DNA of 64,000 nucleotides from Anopheles merus (GCF_017562075.2 NC_054084.1:38193499-38257498); one strand, 5' to 3'; numbered from the stretch's first letter, positions 1 to 14,420 are shown. Notes: generated by a model from the sequence alone, not told the origin. Numbers and translations: made by a program.

Positions 1-906
1 TCTTCCTCACTGTCACTCTGATGGGCTCCTCATCATTGTACCAATCGGCCCGAGTTATTGCAACTCTTACATTGCGTTGAATGATGTGATCCATTCTTTC
101 AATTACTTAAGGCAAAGCTAAGAAATCCAAACTGAATCACTCTTGTACATTCACTTCCAATCACCAGCCATCCATAAGCAGAGCGATGGAACAAAGATTG
201 CTCCATTATTCCCTTTCGACATGGATGGTTTCATTTATGTTATCTATTTCCCGGGAAAGATTTCTCGATGCTTATGGTCTTTCAACTTTGGCAGCCATTT
301 TCAGTGCATGCTGATGAAATTTAACAACGCTGATTATATGTTTTAATGCGAACTGAAAAGTTGAATTCATCTAACCAATGATGGAAGTTAGTAACAGCTA
401 TGGTATGAATCATTCGTAAATTGGTGTCGGAAAACGATTAATTAAATCTCTTGGGCAATCCAACGAAGCTCTGATATTTAAAGTGATACAGACATTGAAG
501 ATAACTGCCATTACATTTGTCAAATCATTCAATTGAATTAGCGCCTAAAGAACCTTTTTATGTTTAAGTGTTTGGTTTTTGTTTAATAGTTTAAGATGAA
601 TCAGGATGAACGTTACGGGAGAATTTAATATATAGTTTACAATATTCACACTTGTTTTGTGTTTTTTAATCCTTGAATGCCGTATTTACGCGAATAATGT
701 TAACATCAAACCAAGTAAACATCAGTTCGCTTCGCCTGTAGTGTTACGTTTGTATTGCAATGCATGATACACAATCTCAAAATATTCAATTATTCTGTCC
801 ATGTTACCAATACTAGCAAAATATCACGAGGCGTGAGAAGTATTGTGCGGTATAACCAAAAAAGTGTTATATTAATCTGAAAAGTTAATGTATTTAATTA
901 ATTAAG
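1..906. other. AT-rich intergenic sequence, no gene seen
   Basis: Reading both strands gives only short ORFs without recognisable domains, codon bias or splice context. I see no RNA gene or clear repeat here. The stretch ends at the TA flanking the Tc1-like element. Confidence 0.6.
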
Positions 907-908
907 TA

Positions 909-2582
909 CAGTCAGTCCAAAAAGTATTCGTCTAGCTGAATATTTTGCAGAAAAAGGCGAGTTATGGCCGCAATAGGCATGGGGTGGTAAAAGTAATCAT
1001 GGGGTTTGATAAAGGGACTATCAATACACACGTACTGGTCAAAATAAGTATTAAAATAGTGCAATAACAACTAAATTATTTAAAAAACTAAAAATAGTCA
1101 TTTGATTGGTGCGCAAAAAGTATTCGTCTATCAGGCTTTTGGCCTAATATACGTAAGAAAACAAAGGTTATTGAATAAAAAAATGTCCGGATCTTGTTTC
1201 TTATTGCATTAATGACCATTGGTGACTACTTGCACATCGCAAGAACTCATTTGAACCTTTAAAAAGGGCGTATTTTTGACCCACACATCCTACAAGACTT
1301 GTTCCAATTCTTCTCGGGTAGAAAGATTACATTTCCGGACCACGTGGCCAAGTTCCATTCAAAAAATGGCAACTGATATCATATTGAGAGTCTACTTAAT
1401 CATTTTCATCAGTTTGGTTTCAGCTGGTTTGGCGTTTCGAGCAAATGACAATTCACTGTATGTTCTCCAGCTCGTCTGTGCTTGAAACATGTGATACATT
1501 TAAGTAAAATTTCTCAGAACTGGGACACAAAGTACTTAAAAACTGCATTAATGTGTTTCCGAATCTTTTTTCCCATAAATTTGAATCATTTTTTTAGCTC
1601 ACCTTTCCTCACTGAGCCCTAGTATCATGACTCCATGATGCTACCGTTACATTAGATTTTGCTGCTGCATCTTAGTAGACTGTTTTCGCTATGGTAGACG
1701 TCGGTCGTATGACCTTGGCGATTTAAACATGTTTTAATATGTTAGTAGAGCCTAATTTAGAATCAATTCCTGAATTATTTGATGCACCTTAACAAATTTG
1801 GCCACTTTCTGTATATGGTATTAAACAAACAAAACACGTTTGTAACAACTCACTCATTCAAGCTATTACATGACCAGCTACGATGAAATGCAGCATGACC
1901 CATCAACTAAATGTGACCCATCTCTTTTCCTGATCTTATTGGCCATCACAAAATGCACTGATTCCTTGTTAAAATTTGATTTTTTGGACATTAAACCGCT
2001 TCTTTCGTTAGATTAACCGTCAAGAATGGCTGCTTGCATGGCAGTTTGTTACACAATTAGTGTCAGAAAATTGGCCAAACTATGATCAAATGAAGGAACG
2101 AGGCCTCCCACACATTTTGTAACCTTCAAAAATGGGTAGGATAGGTTATACACGGGATTAAGATACGATTTTCGCCTTCATGCTCCATTCTCTCAACTCC
2201 CCCGCCTTTAGTGCCTCTCTGACCGCTTGAAGTGCAATTGAAACAACAGAAATGCATTATTTTAGAAGGAAGTCACCAGTAGATTGATAATAATAAACTT
2301 AATTCACGTCCACGTAGTGTTTGTCCAGCGTAAATAATTAAAAAGCTAGATGGACGAATACTTTTTGCGCCCCCTGCAAACGATTTTTTTTTAGTTTTTT
2401 ATGTATTTGGGTTAATATTGCACTATTTAAATGGTTATTTTTTAGCAAAACAAAATTTTTTAAGCAAAATGGTCCCTTTATCAAACCTCATCATTACTTT
2501 TATCGCCCGATACGTATTGCGGCCATGTTTTGCCTTTTTTTAGTAAAATATTCAGCTAGACGAATACTTTTTGGACTGACTG
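909..2582 (-). mobile_element. Tc1-like DNA transposon with IR/DR inverted repeats, decayed
   Basis: The 1674-bp element starts CAGTCAGTCCAAAAAGTATT and ends with the reverse complement, and TA lies on both sides (907-908, 2583-2584), as for Tc1/mariner insertions. The inverted repeats are about 230 bp. Each carries a second copy of the terminal motif: GCGCAAAAAGTATTCGTC at 1111-1128 and its complement at 2353-2370. That is the IR/DR arrangement known from Sleeping Beauty-type Tc1 elements. The interior has the size for a ~340 aa transposase but no intact ORF. On the minus strand near 1890-1910 a GCISS-like stretch recalls the conserved transposase core, and near 1310-1350 a degraded match to the SPDLNPIENLW region follows, so the transposase probably ran on the minus strand. 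Element boundaries are seen directly. The transposase reading is weak. Anopheles Tc1-like families (Topi, Tsessebe) are candidates I cannot assign. Confidence 0.82.
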
Positions 2583-2584
2583 TA

Positions 2585-5500
2585 TTTAATGTCCATGGTT
2601 TTTTCCAGCTCTCCAGAAGCTTTAGAATGTGATATTTTCTTGTGGAATTCAGCGGGCCAATCGATTCTTCGCCAGAGTATCTTGTCTCTACCGCCTTGGA
2701 GCTATGCCTCATGCTCCACTGATTCACCAGCGGCTAATTTTGATTCATTTGGTTGAATTGGTTAATTGGTTTTAATTGGTTTCACTAAAGAGGGTGCGTG
2801 AAACAAAACCGGAGCGACATTACTTAAAACTGATGGGAGCTTGATCATGAATGATCTCTATAAATGAAAGATGACCATAGAAGAAATTCATAGTTCACTG
2901 TAGAAACTGTGAGAAACATAAAATGATACGCTGGTTTTGAATTTTTGTTTGAGAACAGTTTTCAATTTTGCAATACAATCATTCTTATTCTTAAAATGAC
3001 TCAAATGGCTACTTCGATATCAGCTCTTGCAGAAGGGATGCAGAAATCGGTTTCAATGTTTTTGTCATTCTATCATCGACGATACTGCTTCGTCATTGAT
3101 TCATCACAGCTTCTTACAGCATTTACATACCTTGGTCTACGCTAGTGAATCTACGATTTTTATCTGAAATTGAACTATCCCGCTCCAGCTTGATGCATTG
3201 TTTCACACAAGCATATCATGGTAACAATAACAGCCAACTTTCCAAAGACTATAAGCAGTTAAAACGAGGTTCGAGCATGCGGGCATTTACTGCAAGCATG
3301 AATAAATCAACAACAGATTGATGTATCACCACTTTGAGACTATCGGTCTACGCGGAGTCATAAAATCCACCGTCCCTAGCTCACCCACGCCGCAAATGGT
3401 GCGCCTGTGTGGTTGCGTGATCGATTTAATCGAGTTGAGCGAAGCTAATTACTTTTGAATCCCTAGAATGTGACGTATGTGTGTATGTAACCTGCATGGC
3501 ATAAGTTGCAGTTAGGTTTCAGACAAGAAATTACTTTGTGAAGTTAGTGAATGACCAATAACACCGCATCTTGACCCTGATGCATTTAGTTACACTAAAT
3601 TCATGATCAATTAATTAAGATTGATGATGAGGGCGTGAGTTTTCTATTGAATATGTCTGCTAGGTGAATTTTGAATGTAAGACAAAGTTGCTTGAACCAA
3701 TGAAAACATCGCTATTCACAGTTATTTATTTATTTTCAAACCATGATTTTGAATCGAAATTGCACCTCACGGTTCACCAGCTTATGAGATTAAATTTGTA
3801 AAAAAAAGCCTAAAAACCACCAGGAATTGAGGAAGGAGTACAAAACATAAATATTTTTCAATCAATTCCTGTCAATTCTATCCCAGCATCATTCGAGTAC
3901 GATACAATATTAAAATATGTGTCATTGGCCTTTGTCGTAAAGCTTAAAATGCCATCTGCTTTTCTACTTGGGTCTGAAAATTCATGAAGCAATGCAGTTT
4001 TATAATATCTATCATTCATTATATTTATTCGTACCCGCATCAATTGATGTGCCGCACTAATAAATACGAATTAAAATATAATGTAATGTTATTTTAAAAC
4101 AGCTTCATTCAACTACCCTGATACAGCGCTGAGTTAAAATGATAAAAAAACAGTCCATCAACAAAGACAATTACACTACATCTGAGGTCAAGGGTTGTAT
4201 CAGAGATATAAACTCAAAATGTTTTGCTGATGCTTCATATCGGTGCTGTGGAGAGTAAAGATCTACCACAATCCCATGTCCGAAGTGAGGGTCAGTTTGA
4301 CTCATCCTCAAATAAAACGAACGTATGCGGGCCTAAACAAGACATAGGAATCTCAATTCAAAATGAGAAAACTTTGTACGAGATTCGCAGAAGAATGCTC
4401 AACCTTGAAAATAATATGAGAACGTGAGTAATGGAAATGATCACTTGACGGAATAAGGAAATAATAATTCAGCGTCTAAATTTATTCAAACGTCTATAAT
4501 TTTATTTTTGAGCAATTGCAAGAAAATCAAATTGTTCAAAACTAATCAGAAGATTACTAGCAAGATTCAATGTCAATTGTAAGTTTTAGTTTTAACTATC
4601 TCATAATATTTTTTCTCTATTGAAATTCTCTATTTACAGTTAAATTGACTAAATAATGATATATGAGAGCACCTTTGGAGTGCAACTAAATATGGTATGG
4701 TATCAATAAACAAACACGTTGTTATGAATATATCGTCAATGCACAGTAGAGATACTAAAAATTGAAATTATAGACATCGATTGAACTTTACTTCTACCCT
4801 AAGGGTTAGGAATTCCTATCCTTGCATTTGTCAGAATAATCATCAACCCTATCAACACATCTTTGTAGCATGAAAACCTCAATGGTGCTACACCAACCGA
4901 AACTACCCGTTAACGATTGTACCGATAAGATAAAGGATTAAAACGAAATCGCTATTTCGTTACATTGTGAATAATAACAGGGTGTAAATATGTCGCGGCG
5001 AGTAAAGCTGATAATAGCTCCAAATTACTAGGTCCAGATTCGTTAGACATATGATCAGCTTCCATTCCATGGATATGCTTGTGTGGTATGATTGGTATGA
5101 TTTTACTTCCCATTCCTTGTGGTTTAATCGTGTGCCTATTCATCGAAACACATGTGGTCCAAAATGTGCCAACAAACCACACTAACCCTACCAACACGAC
5201 TGCGTGGCAACTGTTGAGTGATTGATTGCTTTGAAATTTAATATTGCACCAAAAATATGGAGCAGAGTTTGCTAAAACCAGTTTATGGTGCTAAAAGCGA
5301 AGGTTTGTGAGACGATTTTTTGCAAGCCGACACTGTGATGGATTCAAGACAACGGCAGCGATGTGGATCATTTGTCATATGCATACTGAAAGTCAGTTGA
5401 TCGATAGCCTTTGATGATTTGCCGATCATTTGCTCATAGATATGCCGTATGTGAGCTGATTGAATTATGATGAAGAAATTCACTCGTTTTAAAATTGTTA

Positions 5501-8500
5501 TTGTGTATATGCTTTGATCAATTTATATTTTTAATCTCTCTGTGTTAACATTATTTGAAATTATTTGAAATCGTTCATAATGTTTCATGTAAATTTTATT
5601 TTGGAATTGGATCTGACCGATCTGACTAACATGCTTTTATTTTGCATTTGAACAAAATCAACAGTTGCATAATTAATACTTTTTTGACAGCATTCAAAAC
5701 AAATCTGTAGTACTTACCAAATACAAAAATATTCGAATGTATCGTTCGTTTTCGGCTACCCTGAGTTCAGATAAGTCATTTGCATTGTAGGTTTCACCAC
5801 ATAAAGTGAATATATAACTCTTAAATGCATTTTAACCAAGATTCGTTTCAGTTACCCTGTGACCAACGTATCGAGTTATTCTCTCAGTGGCTAATATGGG
5901 TGTGCTTGTCTGAAAGGCTGCTACAATCTTCATGAAATAATAATTCTTTATCAAAGTATTGAACAATCTGCAGCTTCATCCCCGCTTCAATTGAGAATGA
6001 CACTCTTCAGCAAAGCTTGAGTTCAACGACAATGCAGCGGGAAAAAATAAGTCAGTGAGTGCCTCCTTACAGCTGCATTTGGTGAGTGTTTCTACCCCTT
6101 AACCAAACAAACGTGCTGTAGAAAGGACAGCATGCGAAGAGCTCCTTTCATTTCTGGAGAAATGGAATAGGGTGCACATGGTACACTTTTCGTCACACTG
6201 AAAGGCGTGGTTTGGTCGTTACAAGTGGTTGATTTTCTGTGGCTTGCAGTACATTTATCACAGTGCTCGATTTTCTTAGAACGCGTGTGCTGCACAACTA
6301 GGCGCCTTGCGCCTCGTCAGTGTGGTGGTCACAGATTGACAATGGTGTATTAGTGAACACAGATTGAAGAGAACTTTGAACATTTACGACATCAGCCTGC
6401 ATGACTTCGGTATTGCTCTTGGGTAAACATTGAACATTGCATTACAGTCTCTACTGGCTAAAGGTGCTAAAAGAAGTGTGTCGTACTGAGGGCAAGGTAA
6501 AACAGCATCAACAACATTACTCATTCCATAGCAGAACCATCGAGTGGCAATCAGTGTATCGCTGAAATGACCGGTAGCGATCTAACATTGACGGAGGCAG
6601 TAAGCAAAAAGATGTTCAATCAATGCGTTCTGTCTACGAAACGTTGTTTTAATAGTTAAAGCATATGGTTCCCAATTTACTTCAAAGATTTACTCTGTAA
6701 ACCTAAGGTGTTTTAACGACATCTGAAAAAAACTTTTGATCAATGCATTTCTCATTGCTCATTCCTTCCCGTATAAAAGGGAATGATACCAGCTATATCA
6801 ACATAACTCTATACCGTCGGCAAAATGGTTAGACATTAATATAAAGCGTTGTAGATCCAATCAGAATTATAGTTAGTTCTTTTGTATACCTCTAAAGTAA
6901 CCTCTATATAGATTATATTAAATATTTACCAATATTTACCTTTTATAATAATGCAGGTTACCAACATTTATGGCAAAATTAAAGAAAATAAAGATAAAGA
7001 GAAGAGGAGCCTATAACATGTTATGTTCCGTTTACTTTTATACAAGCTTAAACTGATATAAAAAAAACGTGAACTTTATAAAAAAAAAATTAAAAAACGA
7101 TGGAATTAGGAACTTACTTCACTTGAACTTCTGACAAAAATGTTGCCTTGGCTGTTATTACAAATTTTGTTCTTTCAATCATTTTGTTGAAAAACAAATA
7201 TCTCTGCTCTGCTCATTGTTTCCCTTCAACGTAACCATAATTCATATACACCCATTGTAATATCACTGTTTCGACCCTCCAAAATATCGTCGCCGGTGTT
7301 TGCAAAAATCTCCCCGTCCATCTTTGATGTCCGTTTTGTCGACAAGTGACTGCAAAAGCAATATTCAGGATATGTTTTTGGCACTCGAAAAAAGAGAAAA
7401 TTCAAAACGACAACCGAGCAAAGCCAAAAAGCCTCTATCCATAAATATTTCAACTATAATCCACGGGTGTGAGCTTTTTTTTCGTTAGCTGTGGATTTTC
7501 TCGTTCCACGGGGTTTACATTTGGGAAGCAGTGTGAATGTTTCGCAATGCGCTCATCCCGATTTTTGACCATAGCTGACTGCTGTAGTCAATTAAAAATG
7601 ACGAAAAAATAATTACGCAGTGAGCATTTTTGGAAATCTCATGTCGTCGGCACAGGAGCTGGAAAACATAACTGTACAGAGCTGTAGCGAAAAACCAACA
7701 TACAAACAAACCGTTGAGGCAGTTGAGTAGCTTAAATTTGAGGCATGTTTTTATTGCTAGTCACACATTTTTTCAGTATAATTTTTGGAGGAACTACGTT
7801 TCATCAAGTGACTTCAACCCGCAATTGTGATGTTTGTTTTCCACAAAAAGTTGTTGGATTTTGGACACCATTCAAAGCCATCAGCTCAAGTTTTTAAACT
7901 TATATGTTTATAGTCCTTTGGGTGTCGAAGTATAGTGTACGTTAAGTTAATACAGAAAATAAAAACTAAACATAACAACTTGTTTTCTTAATATGTACAG
8001 CGATACTCTGATATAATAAATTCCCGTATAAGGATAATTGATATGTACTGGTATGTTAATTGGTGATTGGATTGTACAGTTATATTTTATATTATCTCAA
8101 ACACATGTTGCATTGAATTCAAAGTGGATTAAAACATACTCTTGGAATGTGATGAAACATATGTTTGAGAAGAAATATAATAATGTATTAAACCTTACCA
8201 GCTATTAATTACTGTACTTTGAAATAAAAATTAAATACTAACCATGTGTGCATATGGTAAATAAACCTTCTTACAGCAACAGGCGTAGCTAGCGTCATCA
8301 CTTCTGTGTTTTTTGTTTTGTTTTCATGTGTAATCCTATTTATATGCAAATAATTTTAGCTTGAGGCTTTATTGTGTCACAGATACGTGAAATGGGAACC
8401 AAAGGCAAACTCAGGTTTGAGACTACTTTTTGTGTCTTTTAAAATCATGTTAATTCATACAACGAGTATTTTTACAGTCACTGAAGAAAAAAAAGAAGAA

Positions 8501-8763
8501 GAACGCATAGTCTCATTTATTGTGTCACATAACGTATGCAATATATTCAAACTGCAATTTTACATCAGAGAAAATGTTTTCTTTCAATTCCAGCATCATT
8601 GCACGTACTTGTTATATGCAAACAGAATCATACACGATTATCGTCGCACAACAACGTTTGCTATCTTTTCCCGGTGTAATGGAAAAACCCAGCAATAGCC
8701 GACAAAGAATCGATTTCGTGTTTTCAAATGAACTACAATTGAAGGAACATGTTTTAAAAAATC
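2585..8763. other. Intergenic sequence, no gene seen
   Basis: About 6 kb of AT-rich DNA. The longest open stretches are near 100 codons, overlap on both strands and are rich in Phe/Ile/Lys as expected of random AT-rich sequence. I found no tRNA, no domain and no clear terminal inverted repeat. Confidence 0.55.
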
Positions 8764-8938
8764 GGGAGCTCCCATGGTACAGTCGTTAACTCGCCCGTCT
8801 TAACAACATGCCTGTCGAAGGTTCAAGCCCAGAATGGACCGTCCCCCGTAGTAAGGACATACTATCCGGCAGCTTGGTATTGAAATAAGTCTGTATAGGC
8901 TGGCATGTCCGCGTAGACGTTACCCCAGATAGTAGTAG
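8764..8938 (+). mobile_element. Diverged tRNA-derived SINE-like copy
   Basis: The head shares CATGGTACAGTCGT and the box B-like GGTTCAAGCCC with the SINEs elsewhere in the window. The 3' part (a GTAGACGTTACCCCAGATAG segment) is different, and there is no GAA tail. It is either another subfamily or a SINE head joined to another tail. No target duplication was found. Confidence 0.6.
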
Positions 8939-9391
8939 TTTATTAATTAAAGTTTACTCGAAAGCCTAAACATATATTGCGCAATTTAGTTATTTAGCTT
9001 TCCAGTATCCAATCACCAAAAGCATAGCCATGAAATAATTATCTTTGAAATAATAACTTTGAATTCAGCCTGTGAATATTTTGCACATATATCGTAACAT
9101 TATCCTATCAATTTGCAAGTTGAGTGTCAGGAGAAGAAGGAAAAGATATTGACTAAGGAAAAAATAATTAAATTCTGTTCTTTGAACTCCCTAAAAACCA
9201 ATATTTGACAAATATTCAATGTTGAATAGTATGTGATTCATTGTAGAATTGCTAATGTTTCTCAAAAATTAATATGTATATTTGACAAAGACGCTTGAGG
9301 GATTTTGCAAATGATTTTGTTTTGAAAAAAAAAATCTAATTTAAAGAAGGTTACTTGTAGTGAGGAGATTTATCTCCGATAAATGAAGTTG

Positions 9392-9621
9392 GTCTCGTAA
9401 CTCTCGTAGATAATGAGCTGGTCTCGTAGTACAGTCATCAACTCGTACGACTTAACAACATGCCTGTCATGGGTTCAAGCCCCAAATGGACCGTGCCGCC
9501 ATACGTAGGACTGACTGTCCTGCTATGGGGGGGATCAATAAGTCACTGATAGCCAAGCCCACAAGTGGTACAGGCAGGCCTTGACCGACAACGGTTGTTG
9601 AGCCAAAAGAAGAAGAAGAAG
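9392..9621 (+). mobile_element. SINE200-like SINE with target-site duplication
   Basis: A tRNA-like head with box B GGTTCAAGCCCC, the family body, and a 3' end reading TTGTTGAGCCAAAAGAAGAAG with GAA repeats. An 11-bp direct repeat, AAATGAAGTTG, flanks it (9381-9391 and 9622-9632). The left repeat sits about 27 bases upstream of the usual SINE start, because the first bases (GTCTCGTA...) are present twice. Pol III transcription from internal A/B boxes is the rule for such elements. Confidence 0.85.
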
Positions 9622-9632
9622 AAATGAAGTTG

Positions 9633-12600
9633 AGCTTTTTGCTGAGATAATCGGTTGCTACTTCAGCAGTTTCTTCAGAAGTTGAAGTGATAGTAGCTTA
9701 ACTTCATAGCGATTGAAAAATGTTTTATGTATAAATTTACCCATTGATTACTTGATTAAATTATTACTGAGGGAGACATTGTGTGCATTGCCAGATAATA
9801 CTTAAATTAGGTTTGTAAAACTAACCTAAACTCGAAATGATTTACATGTAACCAGCATCAAACGAAGGTGCTCGGGAGATCCAACGATGTTTAACCGTTT
9901 TGGTAGCAAGAATTGTTCTATGACAAAAATATCTACCTCTTGTAGGTTTAACTTTAATAATATTCTGTTATTCCTATTAACTCCTAATATTCCAACGAAC
10001 TCATTCTACTGTGTGATCGCTTGTGGTGATGGTGACGATGATAATATTTGCTATTTGTCATGAAGTTTAGGATGATTAGGATGGAATGTACTGACTAGTT
10101 CAATTAGAAATAAACAGATAAGAAAAATATTATTTTGATTTTACTATTAACTAGTACATGGAATCGATGACTAAAGGATGTATTTCTTTCGAAGGTGGAA
10201 CTTAAATTTATCGAAAAATTCACAATATTAACCTTGAACTATATCTAGCTATCACTGCCTTACTGCTTAACGCTAACCCAATTAACACTAGTTCTGATTA
10301 CGTTCGCGATGATCTTCTTTTTTGCGTGTCCGCATATGTTGTGTAGATAGCATTTCATCACATGAGGCCAGACAAGTCTAGCACTACCCAGACCACTTTA
10401 TGATCCACTTGATACGTCATTCATATCACACAAATTGCTTCTTTGTTCCTTCCTGCTGTCTTGAACGCGTGTATCATTAAATTGTTTAAGTGTTCAGTGT
10501 TTCAGGTTTTATCTGCAAATGAATTGTAAGAGATTTGCCGCCAGCGGAAGCAGTCAATTTAATCCGAGCGACAGTGTTTCAGCTACTTTTACTGTCCATG
10601 TCATTGACAAAGTCAGATTCTCTTGACATCGGAGAAAGAATCAAACACTGTATAAAAATTTACTTTCAGTCGCTGTGGACTATTCGTGGACTTGTTTTAG
10701 TTGTTTTACACAAGTCGCGGTCTCAAGTGCCTATTTCATTGTAACGTAAATTTATACTCGTCCAGACAATCACGTAATGAATAAACGTGTCCGCGATGAG
10801 ATTGGTACAGCATGAATAGGAATAGTACCGTTCACTGGTATCGGAACCTTTTATGTGGCAAATATCCTTTGTTAGAGATGAAAATGAAGTGAGTGATGTT
10901 CATCCTTGTAGCTGACACTAAGCAGGCACTTTCTACGACATTCTGCGAACCTCGTAAGATTGGAATGAAAAGTAAATACGTTTCAAGTGGAAAAAGAATG
11001 CTCCGGCGCAACCTGACACTTGAAGTTGAAAACATAGAGCATTTGATTGGAAACATAGATCAAGCCTTGGGGTTTGATGGAAAGAATAGTGAAAAGAAAA
11101 GTGTCAGGGATATTATACAAATTGTGCTAAACATAAAATTAACTTGAACTTTGAAAAGGCTTGCGTTTCCACCATTCTATTAATGTTTAGTATTTCTCTT
11201 CTGAATAAAGATTTGTAAACGTATGCCAACTAAATGAATGTGCTTTGCTGTGTATTTGTTCCAGGTATTTGTGACAATTTCATCTAATAAGAAATGCTAA
11301 TATCGTTTCGAAATCTGTCCAAAAAGAAAAAAAACATGTTTTAAAAAATTGTATTTTTTTTCTTTTTTGTAGCCTTTTGCCTTCTTATAACTTATGACTT
11401 AATTTAAAATGAAGACCTTGGCGATTTCTTTGTATAACGATGTAATAGTATCGGTTCATCTGTAGCACGAAGCAGTAACAGATAATGATAATCTACATCA
11501 CTAATATGAATTATATCTGACTGAACTTCTTCTTTATTACAGAACAGTAATAACTTCTAAAGTATTAATTAGGTACTGGGAGTTGAAAAGATTCGTAGCA
11601 AACCAATAACCATAATAAATAAAACGCAATGCTATTTGACGTGGAAGTTAATTTCATGTAAATAAAGAACAATTAAACACTACTCAAACGTCTATGAAAT
11701 TTGTTGAGCGTGGGAAAACCAAAAAATACAATTGCAGAGCAATAGTTACAATAACCACTGCCAAAGCTTTTGATTTAACAAGACTTTTCGACATAAAATA
11801 TAGCCATCGACTGATGACGTGGCAAAACTGATTTGTCACTGACTGCTCATACGTGTCAGCTGGGACGCCAATCTAATTAAATTCCTGTTGCTGTTATATC
11901 CTTCCGCCCAATTTGTCTAAGCTATATCGTATCATTCCAACAAAGTCACACGGAAATAGATCCCTTTGCCTTCGGTGGAATTCACTACCTAAAGCGCGTT
12001 ACAATCATGGGGAAGATTTCAACGCTGATCAAATTGAAAATCAAACACGTTTCGTGACACGCAATCGCTCGCTGATTCAACGCCCCGTAAAGGGTTGTAG
12101 TACCCCGTCATGTGGCCAGATGACCTGTAACCACGGGATATCGGTTCCTTCACGCTACACCCTACGCTAATCTACGCCACCCCTGGGAATGCAACACAGC
12201 AGGGCATCATTCGCAGTTCATGGATGCGCTGGTTCAGAAGCATTCACTCAACCGAATAACCAGCATGTGCCTTCGACCAACATTTAGTTACACCGCACGC
12301 CAGATACCTTTATGCGTGCAATAGATCACGATACGAAAATAAATATTATCCAAATAGATTCCCCCTGGTATCCTGCGGAATGGAATATGCTGGTCTACTG
12401 GGTGCTACAAAAAAGGGGTTGAACGGACGCACAGTCATTTCACCCTAATGAAGGGCTAAAAGGTACATCATGGCCACGGTATTGTGGGTACACTGTTCAG
12501 CGTGGAAAGCAGTACAAATTATTCAGGGTTGTCGCGGCGAGCTTGCCGGTTCCAACACGAACATATGCTTCTGTTACAGTTCACTCATTTCTTTGTTCCT

Positions 12601-14200
12601 CGTTTAGCAACGGATAGCGAAATAGTTTTTTTATTATAAAAGCTATTGAAAACATGGACGTTTGTCAACTACAAGAAAAGTAAGTAGTTTATTGGAGAAT
12701 ATTCGCGAGAGGAAGCAATCTAACGTTGTCAATTATTAAAATGGTCATTTTTTAATGTTACCAAAAATAAGATACCAATAATTCGATTTCTAGCATTCCA
12801 GTTGCTGTGAGCATTATTTTTCGTATTCATAACCAGAATATGCCAATCCATATTATTTTGTCTGTCCTAGACACCATCTTCATCATGACCTTGGTGTTAA
12901 TTTTGTTGAGAATTGTCGTAATATAACTCTTTATTTGCATTCTTAGTTTAGCTAAGAGTATGAAAGGTTTTATAAAATAAAGATTATTGAAATTTCCTTT
13001 GTCTTATCTTAGAACTGTGAATTATACTGACTAAAAAATCACAAATTTAAAAGCTCACCCCCCCCTAAATGTTTTCACATTGTTTTATTGTTCTTGTTAC
13101 TATCTAGCCTCATGAAGCTTTTTTTCTTTTAGCCGAATCGTTTCCAGCTTCCCTGTCAAGCATTTTCTTTCATTTGGTTGCGTGGTTACCGAACGCAAAG
13201 AAACCGAATGGGAAATTACAGCAAATCATCAACTCTATCCAGCTTGCACTAGGGCACACAACCTGTTCGTATCACTCCCCTGACGGTAAATGTTGGAAGA
13301 GGGCTAGGATGCAGCCTACGATCCGTCATGAATAGAAAACAAATGGAAAAGGACAGCTTGATATGGGCTACATATCGCGGGCAATCGATGTGATGACAAA
13401 CGTTAGAATGGAAACGTACGTGAAGGGAAATTGGAAGGGGACCCAATCTCACACCCTTGCAGATTTCACCCTACTGTGTGAAAAGGTTTGCCAGACCCCG
13501 TTCCGTAGCAGTTTTGTTTTGTGGGGTAATACTGGCGGATTATCATGCTCATTTGTTTCGCGTTTTTTTCTCGTTTTGTGCATCATGCCAAAGGGAGATT
13601 TTTGTTCTTTAACTTCAACTCAGGGTGGTTTGAAAGCGTATGAATACGTACAATAACAATCACTGTGGGAGGGTTTGGCTTAGGACAGGTTCTTTTACTA
13701 TCATGATTGCTCGTATTTGTTCGATTGCAGTGGATAGGGCGTCGATCGTTACGGTGCAAGAAGCGTGAAGTTTCACACTTTTTAAGGTTATTTGTTTAGT
13801 TCGGTTGCTGCACCTGCTAATCGTTTCATGATGGTTTTGGATGTTTTTTTGTTTGGGCTTTAATTTTTGTTTTTGATTAATGTTAAGCTACGATGAAATA
13901 GATTACATTCAATTTACTAACAATCCGTTTCATGCTTGAATTTCGACAAGCAGAACAAGTCAAAAATAAACAAATTGATAATTTTATCATTTTTCATGTT
14001 ATCATATGTTACGTCCGCTGTTAACGAATGATAAGTGATGAACGATATCTACATAAAGGATGAAATTAGCAAACTAGCCTATGAAAATTTTATTATATTT
14101 TGAACTTTTGACTAGTAATATATCTTAATTTATTTTTCGAGTACATGATTTAGGGGAAAATTTTACATTACATTGTATTGCATCAATTAGTTTTAAATAA
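9633..14200. other. Intergenic sequence, no gene seen
   Basis: No recognisable product. The parts at about 11.9-12.6 kb and 13.2-13.7 kb are less AT-rich and hold ORFs of 85-97 codons, but these lack domains and have overlapping ORFs on the other strand. They could be conserved non-coding DNA, which comparative alignment would show. Confidence 0.5.
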
Positions 14201-14216
14201 AGTAAGTTTGAAACTA

Positions 14217-14420
14217 GCCAGTCTAGTAATATATTCATCAACTCGAACAACTTAACAACATGTCCGTCATTGGTTTAAGCACCAAATAGACCGTGCCGTC
14301 ATATGTATGTAGGACTGACTATCCTGCTATGGTAATAAATAAGTCACTGAAAGCCGAGCCCATTAGTGATGGTACAGGCAGGCCTTGACTGACAACGATT
14401 GTTGAGTCAAAAGAAGAAGA
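14217..14420 (+). mobile_element. Old SINE200-like SINE copy
   Basis: It is recognisable by the head (TCAACTCGAACAACTTAACA), the body and a GAAGAAGAAG tail. Flanks AGTAAGTTTGAAACTA (14201-14216) and AGTAATTTGAATCTA (14421-14435) form an imperfect ~15-bp target duplication. Mutations in box B (GGTTTAAGCACC) and in the duplication indicate an old insertion. Confidence 0.8.
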
